Assembly: GCA_016783355.1 (NCBI GenBank)
Contig: JADHWR010000003.1
Coordinates: forward strand, 1 to 38,304
Length of the DNA stretch: 38,304 bases
Reading direction: 5' to 3'
Origin: Candidatus Omnitrophota bacterium
GTDB taxonomy: Bacteria > Omnitrophota > Gorgyraeia > Gygaellales > JAHJCI01
In this document: positions 1-12,800 of the stretch, in pieces
How the letters are laid out: each line of letters begins with the position of its first letter
Numbering within the stretch: position 1 is the stretch's first letter
Translations under genes and position numbers: made by a program
The notes under the pieces: model-generated
The model's input: only the letters and a program-made list of their open reading frames with translations
What the model was told of the DNA's origin: nothing
The model's database searches: none

Positions 1-1
1 A

Positions 2-850
2 GCCGTTATAGCTACGCTGGTTATTCCTGAAGCACTGTGGATAAGCACGCCATTAATAGTAGTTGGTATTATCAACATCCTATCTTTGTTAACGATTGCA
101 CATTACATTTATACGTATCGTTCTTCTTTAGCCAGGCTTAACGATGTTTCTCTCTCGTTACCCCAAATTATGGTGCGTACCGCTACATTCGGTTTCCTCA
201 CTACGCTCTTTGGCCTATTCGTATTTGCTCAAGCGCCTACAGCAGTAACAACATTAGTGGGCATAGGTATTCTTGGAAGTTTATTGGGGGGTTTATATTT
301 CATACATACTACTCAATATAAGACTCCATGGTATCAACCGCTTAGGATTGGCGGCCTTTTAATCGGGGGCGGCCTGGCATATGGAGTAGTTGAGTTGATG
401 AAGGCGTTTGGATTCTCAATGGCCCAGATGAGCATTTTAGGAATTTCCAGCCAGGCGGCGTTCCTTACTCTTGGTATAGGCATGCTTATTGGTGCGGTAG
501 TGTTGTGGAAAATACTGCTCCCGTTAGTAAAGACGATCAATCCCCAAAGAGGAGTAGTAAGAAATAGCACTACTGTTATATGTATGTTATTCAGGATTAT
601 TCTACCGCAATTGCCGCGCATAGCATTTGTATCCCTGGCATTTTGGGGTATAGGTAAATTACTGATGAATTCAGGCCTTTCTTTGAGCCTGCTTTCTACT
701 TTGATGACGCCGCAAGTGCTAACAATAGCGATTCCGATTGCAGCCGTTGTCGCAGGAACCGTACTTGCGGGAATATTGGTAAATGCAAAGAGGACAGGAC
801 TTGTTTTAGCCTCCGGTGTTGGAGGAGTTGTGGGTGTAAGTATGCTTAGC
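2..850 (+). other. Domain: multi-pass transmembrane region
   Basis: Repeated hydrophobic segments: AVIATLVIPEALWISTPLIVVGIINILSLLTIAHYIY, GFLTTLFGLFVFAQ, TTLVGIGILGSLLGGLYFI, VLTIAIPIAAVVAGTVLAGILV. Confidence 0.75.
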
Positions 851-3800
851 GGAAGTGTCAATGCACAGGTTGCAAGTGTTGGTCATAACCAGAACGCAGT
901 TGAGCAACTTATGAAGAAATACGAACAAGAGGAAATAAGCGATAGAGATGTTTGGATGGTGAAAACTGTGTTACGGGAAGCCTTGGCAACCGAAATTGCG
1001 AATCGGAGCACTATGGAGAAGGGGGAAGAACAACAGATACAAGAAAATAGAGCAAGAGCAGAGAGAATTACGGATGTTCTTACTCAATTAGAGATTGAAG
1101 AGCATAGAGAGGTAATTAAGAGAAAGAGAGTAGAGATAGGACATCAACTAAAGAAAGGAACTATAAATGCGGAATTGGCAGAGGTAAAGCTGGCGTATTT
1201 AGACGCACAGATAGCGTTATTGCAGATTAAAGAGAAAATTGCACAGGCGCAGAGGAATTCTGTGGCAGACAATACCAATGATTCCAAAGCGGATAATAGC
1301 GATAAACTCGCCCAATTATTTAAAGATAAAGCTGATATAGAGAAGAAGGCGGAGGAACTATTTGCTCAAATAAGATTGGCGGAGATTAAAGAATACGAAA
1401 ATCCAGGGAAGGTTAAGTTAACGCATTGGAATATCTGGATGAAGCGTGCAGCAGTTGATAGAATCCAGGCGCTCTTAGAAGAAGCAGGATACTGCTATTC
1501 CCAAACAAAAATGACATTTAAAGATGCCGTTTATGTATTTAGGTTAATAAATGGTTCAAAAATCCCGGATGCTTGGATTACAGGAGATTTTGAGAGACTA
1601 AGACAAGAGTTGATTGATAAATATGAAGGTAAAACGGGTCGTCACATAGCGAAGAGGAAAGTATTTCTTAATGTTATTTTTTCTAACAAAGAACTGAAGA
1701 AAATTTATTTTGATGAAACCTTAAGAGAATTAGCAGGGGAAAGGGGAGTAGATTATGAGGAGTTGCTTGGAACAATTGCGTTAGCGTTTAATCCTTGGGG
1801 AATATTTGGTTTTGCTGGAGAGGTCGGTCTTCAAAGAATCGATCCTCAGAGGATAAAAGAACTTTTAGAATACGTTTTGTCAGATGAGTTTCAGGACAAT
1901 GCTAACCAAATCGAAAAACAACCAGTTCTAACAACAATGAAGAATTTTGAAAAGAAAGAGCAAAGCACTAAATTAATTAGGAAATTTGATAAATTTAAGG
2001 AAACTTTGATATATAGAGAAGGAATAAAAGTTTATCTCCTTGATGAGATACCCGCTCAATGGGCCGGGATAGACACAATTGCCAGTGAAGGGAAAGTGGA
2101 AGCCATCGCGTTTAGTGAAGATATCAAATGTAAACTTCTTTCCGGAGGTTTTGAAGAAGTTAAAAACTTTGAGACGCCAAGTATTTTAATAAATAGAAAA
2201 GATTGGCAGATGCTTTCGAAAGTTTACAAAGAAGCCTTGATTATCCATGAGTCCGCGCATCTTGAGGAATTTGGAATAATAAGGAAACTGCCTTCAAACG
2301 AACTTTCTGTGTGGTTTTCTGTAATAAGGGATTATTTAGAGGGAGACCTTAAAGGCAGGATTAAGGAGGAAGTCGCCCAGAAACGCATAAGTTATACAGA
2401 ATTCATTGGCCGCATAAGTGCAGAATCGTTTCGTTCTTTCATAACAAATGATTTTATTCCCGACTATCTAACAGAGTCATTAAGTAATATGAATAGTGAT
2501 TTAACTTTGGGAGAGGCCCTCTATGATTTAGAAAAGAATGATAAAAAGACCTATAATCTGTTGAAAGAGCAGATAGATATGGAATATATTAGCCGCCGCT
2601 ATAGAGCCTTAACCGCCGGGTTAGCTCCCTATTTCGCCTATTCAGAATTATGGGCCAGGTATAATGAGTTTAGGTTTTTGCAGAATAATGGTGTAAATTT
2701 TGATGAGTGGTTTAGCCGCCTGAATGTTAAGTTTGATGAAAAAGATGAAGGAGCGCAGAGAAATTATGAACATCTGCGTTTTCAAATGGAACACCTTTGG
2801 GGTGTTGCCGCCAGGCACGATATCCGCGCCATATTTAATGGCAAATTAGAAACAATAAGAAAGGAACAGCAAAGAAAAGTGGCTATTTTTGAAAAAATTA
2901 TTAAAGGGGCGGAGCTGATTACAACCTCTGATCAGGCAATTTCAGTAAAAAATTTAATCTTTAACAATACGTTTGCCGCAAAAGAGCAGTTGGGAATGCG
3001 GGGGATCAAGGTTGAGGGTGATGAAAACAGTTTTCTCATGAAGTCGAAGCCCGGCAACGAATTCTTATTCTTTTTCTCCTCGGACAGAAAAGGTAAGCCG
3101 CTTACTTCAGAAAGAATAAGAATAAGTCCCGACAAAAAGACTCTTTTGGTTCTTGAAGGTAATGAAGTCATTGTTTTAAGGCGCGGTAGTATGACTCAGT
3201 GGACTGAGGAGCCGTTAAAAGAGAAATCCGAAAAACAAAAGACAACTGCTCAGCCCGAAACTAATGCAACAGGTAATAAAAATTCTGGCCAATTAAAGGC
3301 GACATTGAACAAACAAAATTTAGAGAAGAAAGAGAAAACAGAAAGGATAGCTCTTCAGACGAAAGATGGTGAGGAAAATATAGAAGTTAAGTCTTCCAAG
3401 CAAAGCCGTGCCCCTCCGGCTGATAAATGGCTTAGCCTTAAGATTAGATTTGCGCAATTTAAGGATTCCTTATTTTCTTTATTCTCACCAGTTTCTGCTC
3501 TTGCCCAAGAGCCGCCAAAACAACTTACCCAGCCAAAAGCTGCAATCGTAGAAATATTAGATACCACAAAACAGGCAACACATATTGTTTGCAGAGGCGA
3601 TAGTTTGTGGAAAATAGCCGAAAACTACCTAAAGGATCCTTTTAAATATAAAAAGATTGCCGGGGATAACAATATTGATTTAATCAATAAGATAAGAAAA
3701 GACGGTTCCCCGTATGTTTATGCGTTTATTAAGCCCGGGCAAAAAATTCTCATTTCTTTACCTGTAAGCGGAGCTATATTTCAAACAGTGACGAAGCCTG

Positions 3801-6800
3801 AAAAGAGTGTAGGTGCAGAAAAGGCTTCTGCTGAGGAGCAAAAGAAGGTCATTGTTGAGTCTCGTGGCCATTATAGAGAGCCTACCGTAACCGAACCGAG
3901 ATATCACGGCGATAAAGAGGCGGCTTTAAGAGATATTGAGGCAAAAGAACGCTGGTTGGAAGTTTGGAAAGATTTATGGTTAAATCCGGACGACTCATTA
4001 TTTAAGATATTGTCTATAAGTAAGGATACAATGTATGCGCCGATAAAAGAGTTTAAATCTACAAAGCAGTTTATTGATTTTATTCATCGGCGCGATACAA
4101 AAGTAAGAGCATATGCCGGCCCGTATATGAGGGGCCCTGTAGATATATCTCAAATAGAGAATTGGCGCCAGATTACAAATTCGCAGGAATTAGAAGAAGC
4201 ATACAAAGCCAGAATGCATACTTATATCTTATTAGAAGGAAGAGAAAATGGGTGCATCATTAAAGGCGTGCTTGAGGCCGGGATTAAAGCAGCTAAGGAG
4301 TCAACGCGGCTTGCAGAGCTTTATTATAATGACTATAAGTTTAAATTTGGTATTAAAAAAGTTCTTCGTATCAATAATCCTCTTGAGCAGGCAAAGGCAA
4401 TCGAGAAGTTATTCAAAATAAAAGTATCTGTAGGGAAGCAGCCTTATGCCGGCGCAAGAGTTAAAAGGAATGAGCTTAGCAATATCATAGAGGTTACAGA
4501 ATTTTATCGGGACGATGATTTTAAACTTAAGATTAATAAAGAGCTTGACAGAGTAGAAATTTCGCTTAACGGTAGGCCGCTTAAATATTGGCCGTTTGAC
4601 AGAACAGATGCAATGTTTATACTTAGCGAAAAGCTGGCTGAAGAGATTGAACGCGAGAAAGGCGTTAAAGCAGGCAGGGATTTTATGGGTGATTACTATG
4701 ATAAGAACGAGAAGAACCCTCTGGGAAGAGGAGAAATTATTCTCGGTTACAATTATTTGCAGGCGCGGTCTACGGAAGCGGGCATTGCAGGCCTTATCAA
4801 TAAATTAGAAAAAGATTCTACCATAAGATATCAGGATTATTTGGGGAAGAAAAAATGGCTTGAGCTAATTCTTGCCCCAGTCAATATTATCTTGGGAATG
4901 AGTGGCAGTTGGCTGCCGATAAGCCCGGCTGCGCGGTTAATATTTAACCTTTATCAGAATAAGGCTACTAAAGGGTTAGTTGCCGCGCCGCCTACAAGAG
5001 AAGAGAGGCAGGAATTTTTTGCAAAATTTTACCTTATTAGAAAGGCGGAGCAAAAAGCGGGCAAGGCCTTTAAAGATGAGGAATTAGACTCCGCTGAGCA
5101 GGAAGTTGCGTTGAAATGGAAGAATATGTCCGCAGAAGCTCGTAGGCAGTATGCTGATTGGGTTCAAGAACAACTTTCTTATCACTTTACCGAAGAAGAC
5201 GCCAAAAAACTCTTTAATTATATAGAAGGAAGAAAGAAAGAAGCAACCGCACTATTCATCCTTGATATGGTTGATTTGACCGCGGATATTGCCGGCGCTG
5301 CCCTTGGCCGTTCAACAAGAGAAGAGGTTCTTAGAGAACATGACGGCGAGTGGTTGAAATACTACGAGAGCAGGAATAAAGATTTAGTAGATATTCTCTG
5401 TTCAAGGTATTTCTCTTTAACCGGCGAGCTTAACCTTCCTCAGATTATCTCTCTTCTTGTGGAAGGAAGCGGGCTTAATACCTGGACGATAGACCAGCTT
5501 GGCAACAAAGAATTTTTAGAGCAGGTGTTTAGCATTTTAGGGGTTACCATCGACTCAAAGAGCGGTTATAACGCGCTTTATAAGGCTTTTGCTTCTCCTG
5601 AGAAGGCATGGGATAAACCGTTTAAAAACGCGCCCGGCCGGCTAAAGTTCAACTTCTATCTTTTCGGATTCCCTCTCAATATATTTGCTGAGGAAAAATT
5701 CGTAGAAAAAACTATAGCGGCTATGGATGGTTATGCTTATGAAGTAAAAGAAGGTTTTTTCACAAACCAGGTTATTGAGTATACACGGGAGGAATTTTCA
5801 GGATTGCAAAGAGTTCCTGTTGGTAAAATTGTAGAATTAAATAGAGATGGAAAGCTTAAATTTGAGCTCCCCATTTATCTTGTTATAGAAGAAGAACCTA
5901 ATGGTGCAAGAAGTTATCGTGTAGTTACGTTGGGTAAGAAAGGTATCCGCGATATGCACTATGATGTTAAACAGGATATGATACGCTATGAAGGCTTGGA
6001 GAAGGCAATGCAGGAAGGCGGTTATGTTAAGTTTACCTCTTCTCTGGGAGGGACATATAAACAATGGATTGGCGAGTATGGGCTTTTCCTTTCTCATGAC
6101 TGGGAAAGCAGGATATTCCGCGCCAGTATGTATACATGGGATGCGATGTTAAATACGCACCGTTCTTTACTTGCAGGTGATATGGAAAGAGCAAGGAAAT
6201 TACTTACTTTCTATGAGGATTTTATTAAAACGCAGATGAAGGCAACCAAGATATTTAGGGGGGTCCCGGCAGCTTTTGACGCTTTCCGCGGTATGCCTGT
6301 TGAAGAGGCTAATATTATGGCTGCGGCAATGTATGGTTTGGAAATAATGTTTTATACGAAAAAGGCCGGTGACAACCAATTTAACTACTTACTTAAAGAT
6401 ATAGCCGAATGGTTAGAAGATATACAAGATACATCAAAAAGCGGCGGCCTGAAACAGTCACCGCGCCTTAAGAGGCAGTTCAGTGAACCTAATGCTATTG
6501 TTTTTGCTTTTTTTAAGAATTACGCCCGTTACTATGGCGACAGAAAAGCGGCAAAAAGAGCCGGGAAAATAGAGGGCTGGTTAAAAGAAAATATGTGGAA
6601 TGACTCTAAGGGTTTGATAAAACAGGAAGAAGACACTTCAAAGGTATCTTGTGATGCTCAAAGCCGCTGGATTCTTGCCGATATAGACTTTTTCTTTGAT
6701 AAAGAAAGAGGCCTGGGCATGTCCGCGGATGAATTCTGGGAATATCTTAAGAGGGTTGAAAATGAATTTTCTGTAAGCGTAGACTACATGAAGAGAGACG

Positions 6801-9800
6801 GAAGCCATACAGAAGTAAAACTTTTTGACCTTGCAAACAAAGAAACCGCTTACCAAAAGAGGGGTTTGGATAATCAGGATAAAGCAATTCGTATGGGGTT
6901 TCCTGAAGTTACCGCCGAAATGGTGATGGCTTATAATCTGGCAGCCGAAAAATTTTCTTCTTTTAATAGAGAGGGCCTTACATATCTGGCCTTAGCAAAA
7001 GCTAACTTTTACACTAAGGAGTTGGATAAAGCAAAGTTTAAGCATACCTGGCGTCAGGCGACATTGCCCGGGACTGACACAAGTTTTGGCTGGTACACGC
7101 CGTTAGGATTCAGCTCTATAGCTTCAGCCTTACAGATAGATATTACTGCTGCAGGTGATAATATTTTGACTACGGAAGATGAGTCGACTAATACTCTTGA
7201 ATCTGTTGCCAGGCCAAAGAGGGCCTTAGAAGAAGATGAAGCAAGGTTTCCCATGGTAATTAGCGGGCCTGAGAAAAGAGCAAAAGAAAAAGAATTGTTT
7301 TTCAGTTTAGTGCAAAGAGAACTTTTAAGAGAGAGAAGCCGTTCAGGTATAATTACTTCTTCCGAAACAGAGTTGCTTAATGAGCTTGAAAAAATACCGG
7401 AAAGATTGATTTATTATGATAAGTACGATGGCAACCAGTTTATTTATGAAAACAAAGAGGGTAAGCAGGTACGTGTTGTTTTTATGTATTCAAGCCGGGA
7501 GATAGAACAAGGCTATTGCAGGACTATCCAGGAGTTTGAGGATGCTATGCGCCTTGCCCGGGGGTATAAGGAAGAAGGTGCTGTTTCGTTTAGGGAGATT
7601 CGGCAAGTAGACGGTAAAAAAGAAGCGTATCTTCCTATCCAAAATCAGCAGGGTTATATTATTCGCCAGGGAGCCGAAAAGGTAAAGGAAGTATTAGATG
7701 CAATAGCCCGCCTGCCGCAAACCAAGCGCAGCCTTATATTAAACAAAGAGTTTACAAACTTTATGCTTAATATTGATGCTGATGGCGATGGAGTTCAGGA
7801 AGAAGTCTTAGCCACAGTTTACTTTCCGCTTGAAGGTAGATGCGTTAGCGAATGGCAAAGCCCTCTTGGCGGGCCCGCGCAGATACGCGTATTCGAAAAC
7901 GGTTTGCTGCGTGAATCAAGAACAGACCGCGAGATTATTCGTTATCACTATGGTAAATATAGAAAAGAATTGCGCACTGAAACTTTTAAAAATGTATCCG
8001 GGGACCGCAACAATCCGCAGTCGGGTGAAGAAATCGGCAGGTCATTCTCGAAAGAAATTTACTTATTCGACCCTGCAAGGATTGAGTTCACTCTTAACCG
8101 GCTTCACAAGCCCAATCTTGTTAAATGGGAATTTGATGCGCCTACAGACATGTGGTTGCTAAAAACATACGGGTTATTTTCTCTTCCTGTCGAGATATTT
8201 AACCAATATAGAGATGTTATAGAGTCTACCAGGTATGATGAATTCGGTGTTATTCAGGAAACTAAAGTTTATCGAAATAAAGGCAATTTTGATAAGCCGA
8301 TTAAAGCAAATGAACCTTGTGCAGAAGAGAAATTGGACAAATGGGATAAAAAGAAGAGAACAATGGTCTTTTCGCGCTTAAATCTTGAGAAGGATACTGA
8401 AAGAAAGATTAGCAGAGATTTGGCGCGCAAAGGCCGCACAAAAGTTACAACCTTTGGTGAAGAAACCCACTACAGCATCTATGAAAATAGTTTTTGTCTC
8501 GGACGCATTCCCAGAAAAATAGTAACCAGAGACAAAGATTCGAGAGAATTGCTTAAAATATTTACAGCCGAGAGTTACGATAAAAATCGTCATATATTAA
8601 GAGGTGCGGAGATAGATTATGGCCAGGGTGGCGTGCGCAGAAATGTGGCTTACGATATTCGCTGGGATGGGCCGATAAGAATTAGTAGTGAAGACGGCAA
8701 CTGGAATACGGAAATTAGTTATAATCGAGAAGAAACAAAATCGGCAGCTACCACATATTATAAGAATAAGCCGGTAGTTACATCAGATGCTGTTTATAGC
8801 CGGAAGGATAAACAATGGATAAAAACGGATAAATATTGGTTTGATTATAATAAAAAAGAATGTCTATTGACTAAAGAAAATAATCTAACATTCTATGGGA
8901 GATTAATAAAGGGAATTACTCTTTGGCCGGACGGAATATGGCAAAAATATGTTCCTGAGTATTATCACGGGATAGAAAATTCCGGTAAAGGCTATAGACA
9001 TGAGCCTATAAGTTCTTGCTGGGTGCCCGAATATAATTACAGAAAGTATAGATGGAACAACGGCTATTTAAGCAGAGAGAAAGAGCATTTACTTAAAGGA
9101 AAGAAGATTACAACAGAAATTCTTGATTCTCAGGGCCGGCCGGAAAAAGAAATTGATTTAGAAGAAACATTACTTAACACCGAAAAAGAAGAAATTGGAA
9201 AAGTGAGACGGGAAACATCACTGATATACGATGGTTCCGCAAAATTAGATTGTCCTTTTATCGCCGGAACCGGAAAAACAGATCTAATTGTAGTTATTGG
9301 TGATACGCAACACGTAATTCATTTTACAGAATCCAAGGCAGAAGAATTCAATAATGGAATTCTTACTTTGAAACTAACTGAGCTTTTAAGACATTTTAGC
9401 TGGTATGAACGAAAGGATATCTCCCGGCGCAGTAGAGATGTAGATAATTACCGCTATTTTATAAATGATTGTGGCAATAGAATCGAACGTAGAACCCAAT
9501 ATGAATATAAGGCTAAATTAGCCAAAAGTGCTAAATTTCCCCTTGGCTTTTATGATGTTCCCGCTGCTTCCCAAGTAATAATTACTTACCCTGATGGTAC
9601 TTTTGAGTTGTATAAATCATCTAAGGCAGTTGATTATAATCCTTTAACAGGAAAGCTCATAGCTCAGATAAGTAACCATTTCCGGTATCTTACTACACAG
9701 GAAGTTAAAAATAACCTTGACCAGCTAACAGGTATTATTGATGGGTATTTAAATAAAGAAGGTAAGTTTGTACCGGAAGAGAGAAGAACTATTGAATATA

Positions 9801-12800
9801 AAGGAGCTTTAGGGGCTTTGGATATTCCTATTTTAACACTCTCACAGCCCGTAAGTTTTTACCCCAATGATCCTATAAAGAAAATAGGCGGAAAATCCTG
9901 GCCGGTGGATATTAATGGTAAACCTTTGGATATTAACAGTGTAGATATGAGTAATGTTTTTGACAAAAGGGGCAGGATTAGATATCGCGGTGAAGATACT
10001 TATAGCTGGGTTAAGCCGCAGGAAAATAAATCTTATCGTGCGCAAATTGAGACCTTTACTTATCAAGAAATAAAGAATAATATCGGTAATCCTGAAGAGA
10101 TATTGGCCGGATATATTGATGAAAAAGGTATTTTCAGAACAATTTCAAATCTTAATTTATTCTATGAATACGGCAGGACAAAAGGTGACGGCTTATACGG
10201 ACAAGTCGATACTCCGCAGTGGAGCTGTAGATTAGTCTTTGATGAGCAGGACAATAAATATATCTTTGCTATGGCTAATTTAACTCACCTGGATAAAACT
10301 AGCGGCAATCTCAACTTTAAGATAAAGAAAGGATTAGAGTTTAAAGACGGTAAACTTTATTCAAGAAATAAGTTGACCTATGAATCTTTAGAAGCATTGC
10401 ATAAAAAGTTACCATATTTTAAAACTGTAGTTTCTTATGATGAAACCCAGGATAATATCGGCAGAGCTATAATCAGAAAAGACGGATTCTTGGCAATAGA
10501 CAAAGCTACCGGCTTTAACAAAGGCAACCCCAGATGGGTAAATTTCTCCCGCTATCCGCAATATAAGTACATCCCTTTTAGTTTGGGAAGCTATACTTAT
10601 AAATGGAATAAAGAAAACGGCGTTGATTCCGACAAATACCGCACCAAATCCAAATTCTTTAGCTTTGGTGAGCCCTACATTGCGGATTGGAGGCAGAGCG
10701 AGTGGATAGCTCATAAATACATGCTGGGATTTTCTACCTTTGAACATAGGCCGGCAATAATTTTAGGAAGCGAAGATTCGCGTATGGGTAAAGAAGGCCT
10801 CAGAAAGGGGCTCTATGATTTAAGAGGTGGATGGCCTTATGAGGAAAAATATGAAGAAAATGTATCTGTATTTGTTAAGCCCCTTGTTGATGATGCGAAG
10901 ATAATTACTTATGATGTAGAATTTCCATTTTACTCTAAACCTGTGATTATCCAAAATGGTAAAGGGGGTATAATCGAGAAAGTAAAGAATATTCAGTTGT
11001 TATATATAGAAAAAGATGGCGGCATCATTCCCATTATTAAGCAAAGATATACTAAGAGGAATTCTTGGCTTGGATGGATGGGATATTGGGAGGAAGATAT
11101 AAGGTATATAAATTCCAATACCGGTTTACCTGCCAGAGCGCCATTAGATTTTTCAGAAAATGATGGCTTTATACACAACGATAGTAACACAATTTCCCGT
11201 TTGCCTGGCATACTTTGGAAAACCGGGATTATTTCAATTGTAGGAATATTCTTAACTAGCTTGTTACTTATTCCTCAACTGCTAAGAGCAATTTCTTCTT
11301 TAGCCCGAAAAATAAAAGCGAGAAAAACTGTAGGGGGAGTGCAGAAATTGTTTGATGATGAACTTTGGGAGTTGGCAGAAGAACGCAGAACACTTAAGGT
11401 TTTGGGTGCAATGGCGCTTAAAGCGAAGAAAGGCGGCACCAGAGAAGTTAGATTACTAAAAAGAATTAAGGGAGTAACAGAGAAAATATTCTTAAGCGAT
11501 GGCCCTGTAGAAGTAAACTTTATAATGAGCCTGAGGGTTCTTTATCCTCTGGTGATGGAATGGAGAAGGTTAGAGAAAAAATTAACAGAAGGTCAACTTT
11601 TAGGTGATAACGACGAATGGTTAAACGGACTTGATGAATTTGCCAACATAATTGCTTATTATATGAGATGGGTGATAAAACAGGGCAAAAAAGACAGCCT
11701 TGTTACAGAAGATGGTAACCATATCTGGTCAAGGCTTGAGATGCATATTGGAGAGTTAGTTGAATTATTGCGGAAATTATTATTAGAATACAAGGCAGCC
11801 GAAGACAAAACAGTAAGAGATGGAATAAGTAAGCAGATAAAGGCTTTATTGGGAGAGAAAGGAATTCAGCCTAGGACAGACGACCAAAATAATCCAGAAC
11901 CCATTAGCATTAACAACCCGGATATCTCTGCTGATGGCAGAGTGTTGCATAGAAGAATACTTGAAGATTTCATGCAAGGGATTATTGATTTTGAGGAGTT
12001 TTCTGGTTGTTCTGTACTTAGCAGTTTAGTAGTTGAATTAAAACAATTAAATGATGAGTACAAAGAAGCCAAGAAAGCGGAAAACAAAGACAAAATGGGA
12101 TCCCTTAAACTTATTATGGCAGAAAAAATCAGAACTACTTCTTTCTCCGGCACTTTACTGGATGCTATTGCTTCCGACTTGGCTCAAAAGATGAAAGAAA
12201 AAGGTAACGATAAGGATCCATCTTTAGTGGCTGAAGTAAACAACGATTTGGAAAAGGTAAAAATACTCATAGGCAGTTTATTGAATATAAAAGAAGGGCA
12301 AATTAATTCGGTAATAGACTCCTACAAAGCTTTCAAGAAAAGAGAAGGTTTAGATATCTATCCTATTTGGGAATATATTATTGAAGCAGCCCGCATGCTT
12401 CCACATATGTTACTTGCCGGCATAGCAACCATTGCTGCCTTTAATTACTTAGGGGGTGGCGCTTCATTATTTAAGTTCTTCTCATCTTTACCTTATCTAA
12501 TCAATATGCATCTTTTGAATATTCATATTTTAGCGATAGGAGCTGGACTTATTGCTTTAGGAATAATTTTTGAAGCAACTGCCCGCATATTTAAGTCTAA
12601 ACAGTATGGAGATAATAAGTATACTTTCAAGACTAATGATAATCCTTTATTAAGACCTTTCTTCTACAAAGCTGCCTCACTCACTTTAAGAGCATTAGGT
12701 CTTATCGGGTTATTTATAGCCCTCTTTGGTCTTCCTTATGTTTCATTCACTGTGTCTCAAAAAGCTCTTATCTGGCTGATTGGCTCAGTAATTGGATTAG

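Noticed and set aside
334-861. Antisense ORF of 175 aa and the many other minus-strand ORFs in the track (e.g. 17026..17562, 23203..23673, 14788..15138)
   Set aside because: All lie opposite the giant frame-2 CDS. Their translations are low-complexity shadows (Ser/Leu/Pro-rich) with no recognisable domains, while the + frame carries clear homology.
7700-11220. RHS/YD-repeat or calcium-binding (NIDADGDGVQEE, ESTRYDEFGVIQETKVY) assignment for the beta-rich central region
   Set aside because: Isolated YD-like and DxDGD-like strings without regular periodicity; left unassigned.
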